A DNA stretch of 64,000 nt from Bacillus sp. 1780r2a1 (lineage in GTDB: Bacteria; Bacillota; Bacilli; Bacillales; Bacillaceae_H): positions 1,111,501 through 1,175,500 of the forward strand of contig CP099863.1 of NCBI GenBank assembly GCA_024134725.1, read 5' to 3'. Below, in pieces: positions 19,583 to 29,080 of the stretch. Numbering within the stretch: position 1 is the first letter of the stretch; the number at the start of each line of letters is the position of its first letter. The translations under genes and the position numbers were made by a program. The notes beneath the pieces are model-generated. The model searched no databases and had not been told where the DNA came from. It was given only the letters and a program-made list of their open reading frames with translations.

Positions 19583-19662
19583 AAAAAGACATAGAAATAC
19601 CTAGTTTAGTGTGCTAACATAAAGAGTGTTTTGGTAGGTCTTAAGAAGGATGAGGTGTTGGT

Positions 19663-20430
19663 ATGATTGATTTACATTGTCACATTTTACCTGGAATTGA
19701 CGATGGATCTGTTCACGAAGAGATGAGTGTAGAAATGGCTAAAAGAGCTGTATCCCAGGGTATTAAAAAAATTGTCGCTACACCTCACCATCAAAATGGC
19801 CGTTACTTTAATACAAAGCAGACAATCGAACAAGCGGTCAATACGTTAAACAAACGGTTGCAGGTTGAAAATATACCTTTGACTATTTTACCAGGCCAAG
19901 AGATTCGTATATATGGTGAGATTTTACAAGATTATCATAAAGGTGAAATCCTTACGTTAAATAATACAGGCAAGTACATATTTGTTGAGTTTCCATCCAG
20001 TCAAGTCCCCCGCTATGCAGAGAGATTATTATATGATATACAATCCGAAGGTTTAATACCGATTATTGTACATCCAGAACGGAACAGCAGGTTGATAGAA
20101 GAACCTGAATTGCTGTATGAGTTTGTGAAGAAAGGCGCATTAGCCCAGCTTACAGCTTCCAGTATAACTGGTCAGTTCGGAAAGAAAATTAAAAATTTTT
20201 CGAATCAATTATTAGAAGCCAATCTAATTCATTTTATTGCGTCAGACTCACATGATTTGAAGCATCGAAATTTTAATATGGAGCAAGCGGTGAGCCTTGT
20301 CCAAAAAGAGTACGGACTTGATACGGTTTATATGTTCTTAGATAATGCCGAGCATGTTATTAATGGACAAGCATGTTTTAAAGAGCCGCCTGAGCATGTT
20401 AGAAGAAAAAAGTTTTTAGGACTATTTTAA
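19663..20430 (+). CDS. PHP-family protein-tyrosine phosphatase (YwqE/CpsB)
   Basis: 255 residues. It removes phosphate from the BY-kinase Tyr cluster using a tri-metal (Mn) centre. All ligands are visible: DLHCHILPGIDDG (residues 3-15), ATPHH (39-43), GQEIR (78-82), HPERN (about 138) and ASDSHD (about 197-202). This is the active member of three paralogues in the window; those at 35788 and 45308 have the same length but lost these residues. It stands after the kinase terminator and has its own promoter region. Confidence 0.95.
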   Translation: MIDLHCHILPGIDDGSVHEEMSVEMAKRAVSQGIKKIVATPHHQNGRYFNTKQTIEQAVNTLNKRLQVENIPLTILPGQEIRIYGEILQDYHKGEILTLNNTGKYIFVEFPSSQVPRYAERLLYDIQSEGLIPIIVHPERNSRLIEEPELLYEFVKKGALAQLTASSITGQFGKKIKNFSNQLLEANLIHFIASDSHDLKHRNFNMEQAVSLVQKEYGLDTVYMFLDNAEHVINGQACFKEPPEHVRRKKFLGLF

Positions 20431-20450
20431 GAATAATTGAGTGATAAACG

Positions 20451-20603
20451 ATGAAGAATTTTGATACCTTACCTAAGAATGTAAAGAAAACGATTCGCTA
20501 CATTAACCAAGATGCATCAATTGAGCAGCTTGAAGAGATTAAACGATTAGTTCTTCAATCTATCAAAAAGAAAGAAAAAGAACTGCATCGAAATGTTAAC
20601 TAG
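20451..20603 (+). CDS. Small charged protein of unknown function
   Basis: 50 residues from ATG 20451 to TAG 20601. It begins MKNFDTLPKNVKKTIRYI and is rich in Lys and Glu; residues 24-48 look like a single amphipathic helix. There is no signal peptide or membrane segment. The upstream site (GAGTGATAAACG) is moderate. It lies between the phosphatase and mnaA genes and may be co-transcribed with both. I recognise no family; a small regulator or helix-forming adaptor is possible. Confidence 0.6.
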   Translation: MKNFDTLPKNVKKTIRYINQDASIEQLEEIKRLVLQSIKKKEKELHRNVN

Positions 20604-20648
20604 TTACGACTAGTTCTTTAAAAAAATTAAGAAAGAATAGGTGACAGC

Positions 20649-21773
20649 ATGGAAAGACGCATTAAAGTAATGACGATTTTTGGAACGAGACCAGAAGCGA
20701 TTAAAATGGCTCCGCTAGTACTTGAGCTAAATAAACGCTCAGAAGAGTTTGAATCAATTGTGACAGTAACAGCCCAGCATCGTGAAATGTTAGACCAAGT
20801 ACTGCACGTATTTGATATTAAGCCAGACTACGACTTAAACATTATGAAAGATCGTCAAACGCTAATGGATGTAACAACGCGAGGCTTGCAAGGACTAAAC
20901 GACGTTATGGGGAAAGTACAGCCCGATATCGTATTGGTTCATGGTGATACAACAACAACATTTATTGCTGGATTAGCAGCATTCTACAATCAAATTAAAG
21001 TTGGTCACGTAGAAGCAGGCTTACGTACATGGAATAAGTATTCTCCGTACCCAGAAGAGATGAACCGTCAATTAACAGGCGTATTAGCTGACTTGCATTT
21101 TGCTCCAACTTCAAAGTCATCAGCAAACCTATTAGAAGAAAACAAACAGGAAAGCAGCATTGTCGTGACAGGTAATACGGCAATCGACGCGTTAAAAACA
21201 ACTGTTTTAGAAGAATATTCTCATCCTGTGTTAGATGGAATCGGTGACGATCGTTTAATTTTATTAACAGCGCATCGTCGCGAAAATTTAGGAGAGCCGA
21301 TGCGCAACATGTTCCGAGCAATTAAACGGATTGTAGAAGAACATGACGATGTACAGGTAGTATACCCGGTTCACTTAAATCCAGTTGTTCGTGAACTAGC
21401 AGATGAAGTACTAGGTGATGACTCACGCATTCACTTAATCGAGCCGTTAGAGGTAGTAGATTTCCATAACTTTGCATCACGTGCACACATCATCTTAACG
21501 GATTCTGGCGGTGTACAAGAAGAAGCGCCATCTTTAGGAGTGCCGGTTCTTGTATTACGCGATACAACTGAGCGTCCGGAAGGAATTGAAGCAGGCACAT
21601 TAAAGCTTGCGGGTGTTGAAGAAGAAACAATTTACCGCCTTGCGAAAGAATTATTAACGAATAAAGAAGAGTATGAGCGCATGTCCAAAGCATCAAATCC
21701 GTATGGAGATGGCTTTGCATCACAACGTATTGCAGATGCAATTATTCAATATTTCAAAAGTGAAAGTAAATAA
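20649..21773 (+). CDS. mnaA: UDP-N-acetylglucosamine 2-epimerase (non-hydrolysing)
   Basis: 374 residues. It interconverts UDP-GlcNAc and UDP-ManNAc. The family start IKVMTIFGTRPEAIKMAPLV is present, followed by TVTAQHREMLDQVL, VHGDTTTTF, HVEAGLRT and DSGGVQEEAPSLGVPVLVLR. The product feeds the UDP-ManNAc dehydrogenase at 30167 and possibly wall teichoic acid linkage units. It opens the second polymer block, which differs in sugar content from the first. AGGTGACAGC precedes the ATG. Confidence 0.96.
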   Translation: MERRIKVMTIFGTRPEAIKMAPLVLELNKRSEEFESIVTVTAQHREMLDQVLHVFDIKPDYDLNIMKDRQTLMDVTTRGLQGLNDVMGKVQPDIVLVHGDTTTTFIAGLAAFYNQIKVGHVEAGLRTWNKYSPYPEEMNRQLTGVLADLHFAPTSKSSANLLEENKQESSIVVTGNTAIDALKTTVLEEYSHPVLDGIGDDRLILLTAHRRENLGEPMRNMFRAIKRIVEEHDDVQVVYPVHLNPVVRELADEVLGDDSRIHLIEPLEVVDFHNFASRAHIILTDSGGVQEEAPSLGVPVLVLRDTTERPEGIEAGTLKLAGVEEETIYRLAKELLTNKEEYERMSKASNPYGDGFASQRIADAIIQYFKSESK

Positions 21774-21805
21774 TTCTAAATTGCAAATGAAAAGGGGATT
21801 CTCTT

Positions 21806-22687
21806 ATGCAAAAAGTTAGAAAAGCAATTATTCCAGCAGCAGGGCTAGGAACAAGATTCTTGCCAGCTACAAAAGCAATGCCAAAAGAAATGTTACCCAT
21901 TGTAGATAAGCCAACAATTCAATACATTGTAGAAGAAGCAATTGAGTCGGGGATTGAAGACATTATCATCGTAACGGGTAAAGGTAAACGCGCAATTGAA
22001 GATCATTTTGACTATGCACCAGAGTTAGAAAATAATTTAGTAGAAAAAGAGAAGTTCGACATTCTAGAAAAAGTGCGTCAGTCTTCAAATGTAGAGATTC
22101 ATTATATTCGCCAAAAAGAACCAAAAGGATTAGGACACGCTGTATGGTGTGCACGTAAATTTATCGGTGATGAGCCATTTGCTGTGCTTTTAGGTGACGA
22201 CATCGTGCAGGCTGAAACACCTGCTCTACGCCAATTAATGAATGAATATGATACAACGCTATCATCAGTTATTGGCGTACAGACAGTTAATGATGACCAA
22301 ACACACCGCTACGGAATTGTGGATCCGATTTCTAACAAGGGACGTCGCTATCAAGTAAATACATTTGTTGAAAAGCCTGCTCCTGGAACGGCACCTTCTA
22401 ACTTAGCTATTATGGGGCGCTATGTTTTCACACCAGAGATTTTCCGTTTCTTAGAAGAACAAGAAATTGGTGCTGGTGGAGAAATTCAGCTAACAGATGC
22501 GATTCAGAAGCTAAACGAAATTCAGCGCGTATTTGCCTATGATTTTGAAGGGCGCCGCTATGATGTAGGTGAAAAGTTAGGGTTTATTGAAACGACATTA
22601 GAATTCGCTTTGCAGCATGATGACTTGAGAAACAATCTTCTGAACTTTATGGAGGAATTGTTAAAAAGAGAAAAAGTAGACGCTTAA
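21806..22687 (+). CDS. galU: UTP--glucose-1-phosphate uridylyltransferase (second copy)
   Basis: 293 residues, with the same [20 protein letters not shown] signature as the copy at 1239. The two proteins are nearly identical up to about residue 275 and diverge at the C-terminus. DNA identity is clearly lower than protein identity, mostly at third codon positions, so the duplication is not recent. A dedicated copy in each block may let each polymer be supplied independently. A 16-bp hairpin follows the stop codon. Confidence 0.95.
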   Translation: MQKVRKAIIPAAGLGTRFLPATKAMPKEMLPIVDKPTIQYIVEEAIESGIEDIIIVTGKGKRAIEDHFDYAPELENNLVEKEKFDILEKVRQSSNVEIHYIRQKEPKGLGHAVWCARKFIGDEPFAVLLGDDIVQAETPALRQLMNEYDTTLSSVIGVQTVNDDQTHRYGIVDPISNKGRRYQVNTFVEKPAPGTAPSNLAIMGRYVFTPEIFRFLEEQEIGAGGEIQLTDAIQKLNEIQRVFAYDFEGRRYDVGEKLGFIETTLEFALQHDDLRNNLLNFMEELLKREKVDA

Positions 22688-22695
22688 TGTCAGCT

Positions 22696-22733
22696 TTCAT
22701 CAATTGAGAAGCGCGATCTTCTCAATTGATGAA
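22696..22733 (+). other. 16-bp perfect hairpin between galU and the next transferase
   Basis: Arms 22696-22711 and 22718-22733 enclose CGCGAT. No T-run follows, so it is not a standard terminator. The right arm covers a possible upstream start (ATG 22729) of the next gene, so an mRNA hairpin here could affect translation or stability. Confidence 0.5.
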
Positions 22734-22755
22734 GTCGTATTGGAGTGAAAAGGGA

Positions 22756-24009
22756 TTGTCAAAAAGAGTACTTGTGATTTCACAAAATTTCTATCCGGAA
22801 ATTGGCAGTGCGGGTAATCGTATAAAAAATATCTATAAATTATTAAAAGAAGAAGAGTATGAAGTAAACGTCTTAACAACAGATCCGATGTATCCTAACA
22901 AAAAGATTTATAGTGACAATCAATTTTGGGATGATGATTTGATTGAGGAAGAACGTGATGTAACGCGCATCCAAGTGAAAAATCGCAAGTATTCTAGAAG
23001 TATTATGAATCGCTTGTGGTTTTATTTAGAAATGGCCTTGAAGATGCTTTTATTTATCCTTTTTGATCGAAGAAAATATGATGTGGTATTCGTGACGTCT
23101 CCGCCCATTTTTATTGCGGTGGTAGGATTAGTAGCAAAATACCATTATCGTAGTAAGCTAATCTTAGATATCAGAGACTTGTGGCCAGAATCGTTAAAAG
23201 GCGTAGGGGTATTTAATTATCCGTTTGTTATATCACTCTTTAGTAAGCTTGAAAAGCTGCTATATATTAAATCAGACCAAATTATTGTCAACAGTAGAGG
23301 GTTTATTGACTTTATTGTTGAGAACTATAATATCTCATTAGAAAAAATACATTTTATGCCCAACGCTGCTAAGGAAGATGAAGTATCATTTCAAGAGGCA
23401 GGTCAAGGCAAGTTTAAGGTAATTTATGCGGGGAATATTGGTTTAGCTCAAGACGTAAACGTTCTAATGGAAGTGGCCAAGCAATTAAATGACTATGACA
23501 TTGAACTAAATGTGATGGGATACGGCTTTAAAAAGAAAGAATTTATCAAGTTTAAAGATCAACATCAGTTAACTAACGTTAACTTCATTAAGCCAACGAC
23601 TAGAAAGAAGTGTCTAGATATTATTTCTCAACATCATATTGGGTTAGTAACGCTGAACGGTAAAGAAGTATTTGAAACGGTTTTGCCAGGTAAAATTGTT
23701 GATTATATGACTCGAGGCATACCAATTGTTGCTGCTGTGTCCGGATATGCTCAAGAAGTTATTGAATCAAAACGAGTGGGAATTGTTTCGGATTCTCACG
23801 ACGTCGATGAAGTGGTACGTCACATTTTACATCTGTACACTAATCCGTCTTTGCGTAAAGAGATGGGGAGTAATGGTTTGCGATATGTGAAAGAACACTT
23901 CTATTGGGAAAACAATATTCATGTGTTAATTAACTTAATTGAAAATCGTAAGTTAGCAACCTTTAAATTAAACCAAGTAGAATCAGGAGATAAAGCTGAA
24001 GTACTATGA
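22756..24009 (+). CDS. Glycosyltransferase family 4 (WcaI/WbuB-like)
   Basis: About 417 residues from TTG 22756, which is 8 bp after GGAGTG and gives the family start RVLVISQNFYPEIGSAGNRI. Longer starts at 22726/22729 fall within a strong hairpin. The region KLILDIRDLWPESLKGVGVF is diagnostic of WbuB/WcaI-type transferases; the C-terminal domain has VIYAGNIGLAQDVN. It transfers a sugar, often an N-acetyl-amino sugar in this family, to the lipid-linked chain. Coupled to the next gene by an ATGA overlap. Confidence 0.88.
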   Translation: MSKRVLVISQNFYPEIGSAGNRIKNIYKLLKEEEYEVNVLTTDPMYPNKKIYSDNQFWDDDLIEEERDVTRIQVKNRKYSRSIMNRLWFYLEMALKMLLFILFDRRKYDVVFVTSPPIFIAVVGLVAKYHYRSKLILDIRDLWPESLKGVGVFNYPFVISLFSKLEKLLYIKSDQIIVNSRGFIDFIVENYNISLEKIHFMPNAAKEDEVSFQEAGQGKFKVIYAGNIGLAQDVNVLMEVAKQLNDYDIELNVMGYGFKKKEFIKFKDQHQLTNVNFIKPTTRKKCLDIISQHHIGLVTLNGKEVFETVLPGKIVDYMTRGIPIVAAVSGYAQEVIESKRVGIVSDSHDVDEVVRHILHLYTNPSLRKEMGSNGLRYVKEHFYWENNIHVLINLIENRKLATFKLNQVESGDKAEVL

Positions 24010-25301
24010 AAAAAAATGTATGCATGTTTGTATGGAATCATTTTACGAATGATGCGCGTGTACTAAGAGAATGTACAGCACTATCCGAAGAAGGATATGC
24101 AGTGGACTTAATTTGCATTCATGATCCTAAGCTCAAAGGCTTAAAGCAGTTTGAAGAAGTGAATGAGAACTTTCACGTCCATCGCGTACAGCGTTACCCA
24201 TCGTCTCTAGTGATATTAAAATCTTTTTATCGTTTTATAATGAGAAATAAATTGGTTCTTCCATTTGTTTTTCTAGCATGGGCAGCTCTCGCTTACCTAG
24301 CACCTTTTATTGTGGTACCTTTAACTATTTTTGCACTGGCACTTTTAAAAACAAAACTTCAAGTGGTATGGGTTAGAGGCAGCATCATTTTGCGGATGAT
24401 TTTAAAAGGATTTAGTAAGAAGTATGATGTCTATCATTCCAATGATTTAAATACGTTACCTCAAGGTTATATTTGTTCAAAGCTACGATTTAAGCGAAAG
24501 AAACTAGTGTATGATTCTCATGAAGTCCAGACGAGTCGTACTGGCTATGACAGTGGGTTCTATCCAAAGATGGAAGCCTTTTTCATTAAGAGAATTGATA
24601 CGATGATCGTCGAAAATCATACCAGAGCTAAATATAATGAAGATTTATATGGGTTCTACCCACACGTTGTATATAACTATCCGTTTCAACCTAAGAAAGA
24701 TGTAAAAAAGAAAGCAGATATGCACACGCTATTAAACTTGCAACGAGATGAAAAAATCCTGCTTTACCAAGGCGGCATCCAAACTGGAAGAGGTCTTGAA
24801 AATTTAGTAAAAGCAGCTCCTTTATTTAAAGAAGGGGTTCTTGTGTTTGTTGGGGATGGAAGAATTAAGCCAACGCTTGAAAAAATGGTTGAAGAAATGA
24901 ATCTTCAACATAAGGTTAAATTCATTTCAAAAGTACCATTAGATGAGCTTCCACACTATACAAGAAATGCTTATCTAGGTTTTCAAGTATTAAATAATGT
25001 TTGTTTTAACCACTATTCGGCTTCTTCTAACAAGCTATTCGAATACATTATGAGCGATGTACCAGTTGTAGCTTGTGACTTTCCAGAGATTAAGAAAGTG
25101 GTAGAAACAGAGCATGTAGGTTTGTGTGTAGATTCACATAATTATGTTGAAATTGCTGAAGCGGTTAACAAGTTACTTGAAAATCCAGCTTTACGAGATC
25201 AAATGAGCAGGAATTGTAGAACTGCTAAATTTAAATATAATTGGGAAAATGAACAGGTTAATTTCTTGAAAGTTTACCAAACACGAGCATTGGAGAGGTA
25301 G
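24006..25301 (+). CDS. Glycosyltransferase family 4 with an internal membrane hairpin
   Basis: 431 residues, GT-B type. NHFTNDARVLRECTALSEEG is the family N-terminus, and the C-terminal domain has LLYQGGIQTGRGLENLV and FVGDGRI. Around residues 78-115 lies a long hydrophobic double segment (LPFVFLAWAALAYLAPFIVV and onward) embedded in the N-terminal domain, which would anchor the enzyme in the membrane. The donor is unknown. It overlaps the preceding gene by 4 bp and is followed after 5 bp by a small coiled-coil gene. Confidence 0.85.
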   Translation: MKKNVCMFVWNHFTNDARVLRECTALSEEGYAVDLICIHDPKLKGLKQFEEVNENFHVHRVQRYPSSLVILKSFYRFIMRNKLVLPFVFLAWAALAYLAPFIVVPLTIFALALLKTKLQVVWVRGSIILRMILKGFSKKYDVYHSNDLNTLPQGYICSKLRFKRKKLVYDSHEVQTSRTGYDSGFYPKMEAFFIKRIDTMIVENHTRAKYNEDLYGFYPHVVYNYPFQPKKDVKKKADMHTLLNLQRDEKILLYQGGIQTGRGLENLVKAAPLFKEGVLVFVGDGRIKPTLEKMVEEMNLQHKVKFISKVPLDELPHYTRNAYLGFQVLNNVCFNHYSASSNKLFEYIMSDVPVVACDFPEIKKVVETEHVGLCVDSHNYVEIAEAVNKLLENPALRDQMSRNCRTAKFKYNWENEQVNFLKVYQTRALER

Positions 25302-25306
25302 AGGCA

Positions 25307-25567
25307 ATGAGCACGCAATTAAAAAGTAGAGTCCCGACTGATGTACTAGAGCAAGAGTTAGAGTTAGTAAAAAAAGAACTAATCGTGCAGCTGAATTTAA
25401 GAGAGCGCGAATTAAAAGAATATAATGATTTGCAAAAGCGTTATGAGCTATTAGAAAAGCGTTACTCTGCTCTTACACAATCGTTCTTAGGAAAACTTAC
25501 GCTGAAGTATTGGCAAGTAAGAAGACGCATATTTAAGCAAAAAGCATCAAAGGGGAATCAAAGATGA
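25307..25567 (+). CDS. Small coiled-coil protein
   Basis: 86 residues. Residues 10-60 form a strongly charged heptad-like helix (LEQELELVKKELIVQLNLRE and on), followed by a basic tail (YWQVRRRIFKQKASKG). It has no signal peptide. Its stop overlaps the start of the 1168-residue transferase gene (ATGA), so the two are made together, which suggests a physical partner. In other ABC-exported glycans coiled coils act as chain-length rulers; that role here is only a hypothesis. Confidence 0.75.
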   Translation: MSTQLKSRVPTDVLEQELELVKKELIVQLNLRERELKEYNDLQKRYELLEKRYSALTQSFLGKLTLKYWQVRRRIFKQKASKGNQR

Positions 25568-28500
25568 TTATTGATATTCAAGATCGTATGAAATTGATTA
25601 CTCAAAAGAGAAAGTGGGCAATGTCTCAGCGAATAACAAATTTTGAGTTCGCTGAGCTTGAAATGACAAACGGCTGGTTTAAAAAGCACAATATTGACGT
25701 TTCCTTTAGTCCAGAACAAAAAACTTTCACTACTAATTTGAGTTCTAATGAATTTACGTATTTAACATACCGTGAACAAAACTTAGATTTTCAACTTCCT
25801 CCCAAAGAAGAATTAATTACTGTATCTCAAGAAGAAACTGTTTCGTTTAAGGGTACAAAAGATAAAGGCGTGGAAGTTGATTTATTCATTATTGAGTATA
25901 GTAACGAATTGAAACTAACTACTCATAGAGTTGAAATGAATAGTGAAAAGCTTATCCACTTTGCTGAAAACACGGATAAGGTCCGCTTAGCAATTCGTAT
26001 TAAAGGCAATGGAAACTTCAAGTTAGAGAAAATTCTCATAGGCAGTCAATCTTTTTGGAGTCAAGGAGAGTTAGTAGCAGAAGGAAAGTATATTGTTTTA
26101 GACCAAAATAACTGGTACATACCTAAATCTACTAAGCTTTATTACAATCTATTTGAACAAACGTTCCATGCGAGTTTTGACCAAAAGCAGTTTGCCTATA
26201 TTTCACATCAAGAAGGCAATGCAGCTTTTTCACAGGCTCCTAAGCAAAGTATCTCTGTAACAGCTAATAATATTGCTGCTGAGTTTACAGGCGATAAAGA
26301 TGCGGATGTAGATGTAAGACTTGCTTTAGTGTTTTATAAAAATGATGAAAAAGTCTATTCTGATGAATTGAAATTAAACACTAAGCGTTTAATTAAGCCG
26401 GAAATCGAATTTGATGCGATGCGTTTAGCAATTCGAGTTTCTGGAAAAGGTCAATTCTCAGTTGAATCTATTAGTATAAATAATGTAGCTTACTGGTGGA
26501 AAGAAGACTTTTCTATCGATCGTCGTCCAAATTATATTAACGCATCGACTAAAGTACCGTTAAATGCAACATCGTTAGAAGGATGGGAAAAATCAACGGG
26601 GAAAGTAGTTTATCATCCGTGGAATCAATTTTTTCAATCAAAGTTAACGGGACAAGAATTTCTGCATTTACATTGCATTAATGAGATGAACGAAAAGAAC
26701 AGAGAGTTATCGATTCAACCAAACTATAACTATACAATTACTCCTACAAGCCAAATGTTCGGAGACGTAGACTTAACTTTATATGTAATGGGCTACAATC
26801 AAGGCAAACAAACAGAGTTACATCAAGTAAGTGTGAATCGTTCTACAGAGCTTCGTTTTAAAAAGGAAACGGATTCGGTCCAATTCCTAGTTCGAGTCTC
26901 AGGACAAGGTTATTTTAAAGGGCTTCAATTAAATATCGATGAACAAGAAATAGAAATTACGAATAGTTTAGCGTTAGATTTAAAGCACTCAAGCTGGTTC
27001 ATTGCATCCAAAAAATTAGCAGAGCTATCAACAAATGAGAACTCTTTACATGGAGAAGCAAAGCTAGAACCGGGTAAAAATGTATACATGTCATATAAAG
27101 AGAAGAATAACCACTTTGCGTCATTACCAACGTATCCTTTAATGACTATGCAGCAGGGGTTTGAGTATGACTTCTCTGTTAGAGGAAAAGTTGAAGAAGG
27201 CGTTTCGGTTATTCCAATGTTTATTGGATATTCTGATAATGAGAAAGTACAGGTACTTCAGCTTAAATTTAACGGGACAACGAAAATACAAGCGCATCCC
27301 GATGTTAAGCAGTTCCGCTTAGCGCTTCGAGTGTCTGGCAAAGGCTCGTTTGAGGTAGAGCAATTCACTGTAAAAGAGATGCAGAGCATTGAAAATGAAG
27401 AGCCAATTAACTATGTAGACAAAACGGAAATTGATGCGTTTGAAGTTCTACCACCTAAGCCATTAAAGCAAATGAAAATGGCTATTATCTTTGATGAGTT
27501 TACGACAGCTTCTTATGAGCACGAATGTCAATTAATTAAGATGACTCCTGACAACTGGCGTGAAGTGATGACAAAAGAGCAACCGGACTTACTTATGGTT
27601 GAATCTGCTTGGCGTGGAAACGGCGGAGTTTGGGATAAGCGTGTTGGATACTACGGCGAAGAAAACATGAAGCCGCTATTCGCTCTATTACAATGGTGTA
27701 AAGAAAATAATGTTCCTACTGTATTTTGGAATAAAGAAGATCCAGTTCACTTTAATCGTTTTATTGAAACAGCTAGACGATTTGATTATATCTTTACCAC
27801 AGATGAAAACATGGTGCCATTCTACCAAGAGCAAGCTGGTCACGAAAATGCTTTTGCGCTACCGTTTGCTGCTCAACCAGCCATTCACAATCCTATTAAG
27901 ATTGTCGAAAATCGTGAAAGTAAAGCTTGTTTCGCAGGCTCTTACTACCGTCATCATGAAGAAAGATGTATCGATATGGATCGTTTGTTAGATGCTGCTG
28001 CTAAAGTCGGACTAGATATCTATGATCGTAACTATATCCAAAACTTAAAAGGCCTAATGCCAAACCACCAGTTTCCAGATCGTTTTCAGCCATTCGTAAA
28101 AGGAAACTTAAAGTATTACGAGATTGATAAAGCATACAAAGGCTATAAAGTAATGATTAACGTTAATACAGTAAAAGAGTCTCCAACTATGTTCTCGCGT
28201 CGAGTATATGAAGGTTTAGCTTGCGGTACACCTGTTATTAGTACGTATGCTCAAGGTATTAACCATATCTTTGATAACTTAGTTTATATGTCTGAAAATC
28301 CAGAAGAACTATATGAAGAGTTTAAACAGCTTCTAGAGAACAACGAATATTACGAAGAAAAAGCATTGATTGGGATTCGTGATGTATTAACGAAACATAC
28401 TTATACGCATCGTCTAAGTTACGTGATTGAAAAGATTGGTCTGAATTTTGTCGCTCAGTCACCAACTGTAACGGTTGTAGCAATGGCTAACAGCAAAGAA

Positions 28501-29070
28501 GAATTTGAAGACATCGTTAATCAATTTAATCGTCAAAGTTACGAAAATAAAAAGTTATACGTGTTGATCGACACATTTGACGGTTATCTAGATGTATACA
28601 ACAAGTATAATACGTCATCTATTCATACGTTCGTAGCCAGCTATATGCATAACTACTTAAATATTCGTGACTGGATTAACACGCCATACGTAACGTACTT
28701 TAGCCAAGACTCTTATTATGGTGAAAACTATTTACTAGATTTAATGCTAAGTACAACGTTTACGGATAGTGACTTTATTGGAAAACGAACATATTACACG
28801 TTAAATAAAAACAAACTGCAAGAAAAAAATAGTGGTCAAGAGTACGAGTTCGTAACGTCTTTAACACCAGAACGAACAATTGCGAAAACAAATGTATATA
28901 GCAACCACTCACTGGAAGAAGTACTAGAAATGTTTAAAAACAAACAGGACTTATCGCCGTATGCAAGGTTTGGTAAGCAATTCTTCAGCAGTGACAAATT
29001 TAACTATGTACATGTGGGACAGAAAGAAGCAAAACAGCTAGATTCTATTCTAAAAAAAGTAGAGCTGTGA
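25564..29070 (+). CDS. Multidomain glycosyltransferase with four N-terminal repeats
   Basis: 1168 residues. Four tandem repeats of about 140-150 residues (roughly 25-165, 175-312, 318-460 and 468-606) each end with a motif like RLAIRVSGKGQF followed by a beta-strand-rich tail; they look like carbohydrate-binding-type beta sandwiches. Residues about 635-960 resemble the CgeB/spore-maturation glycosyltransferase family (VYEGLACGTPVISTYAQGIN). Residues about 966-1168 resemble a GT2-like domain (TVTVVAMANSKEEFEDIVNQ). There is no signal peptide, so the repeats are cytoplasmic. It likely builds and measures the second polymer. The repeat family is not one I can name. Confidence 0.78.
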   Translation: MIIDIQDRMKLITQKRKWAMSQRITNFEFAELEMTNGWFKKHNIDVSFSPEQKTFTTNLSSNEFTYLTYREQNLDFQLPPKEELITVSQEETVSFKGTKDKGVEVDLFIIEYSNELKLTTHRVEMNSEKLIHFAENTDKVRLAIRIKGNGNFKLEKILIGSQSFWSQGELVAEGKYIVLDQNNWYIPKSTKLYYNLFEQTFHASFDQKQFAYISHQEGNAAFSQAPKQSISVTANNIAAEFTGDKDADVDVRLALVFYKNDEKVYSDELKLNTKRLIKPEIEFDAMRLAIRVSGKGQFSVESISINNVAYWWKEDFSIDRRPNYINASTKVPLNATSLEGWEKSTGKVVYHPWNQFFQSKLTGQEFLHLHCINEMNEKNRELSIQPNYNYTITPTSQMFGDVDLTLYVMGYNQGKQTELHQVSVNRSTELRFKKETDSVQFLVRVSGQGYFKGLQLNIDEQEIEITNSLALDLKHSSWFIASKKLAELSTNENSLHGEAKLEPGKNVYMSYKEKNNHFASLPTYPLMTMQQGFEYDFSVRGKVEEGVSVIPMFIGYSDNEKVQVLQLKFNGTTKIQAHPDVKQFRLALRVSGKGSFEVEQFTVKEMQSIENEEPINYVDKTEIDAFEVLPPKPLKQMKMAIIFDEFTTASYEHECQLIKMTPDNWREVMTKEQPDLLMVESAWRGNGGVWDKRVGYYGEENMKPLFALLQWCKENNVPTVFWNKEDPVHFNRFIETARRFDYIFTTDENMVPFYQEQAGHENAFALPFAAQPAIHNPIKIVENRESKACFAGSYYRHHEERCIDMDRLLDAAAKVGLDIYDRNYIQNLKGLMPNHQFPDRFQPFVKGNLKYYEIDKAYKGYKVMINVNTVKESPTMFSRRVYEGLACGTPVISTYAQGINHIFDNLVYMSENPEELYEEFKQLLENNEYYEEKALIGIRDVLTKHTYTHRLSYVIEKIGLNFVAQSPTVTVVAMANSKEEFEDIVNQFNRQSYENKKLYVLIDTFDGYLDVYNKYNTSSIHTFVASYMHNYLNIRDWINTPYVTYFSQDSYYGENYLLDLMLSTTFTDSDFIGKRTYYTLNKNKLQEKNSGQEYEFVTSLTPERTIAKTNVYSNHSLEEVLEMFKNKQDLSPYARFGKQFFSSDKFNYVHVGQKEAKQLDSILKKVEL

Positions 29071-29080
29071 GGTTTTAACT

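Noticed and set aside
25564-27400. N-terminal repeats of the large transferase as a secreted carbohydrate-binding protein
   Set aside because: No signal peptide or membrane segment, and the same chain continues into cytoplasmic transferase domains.
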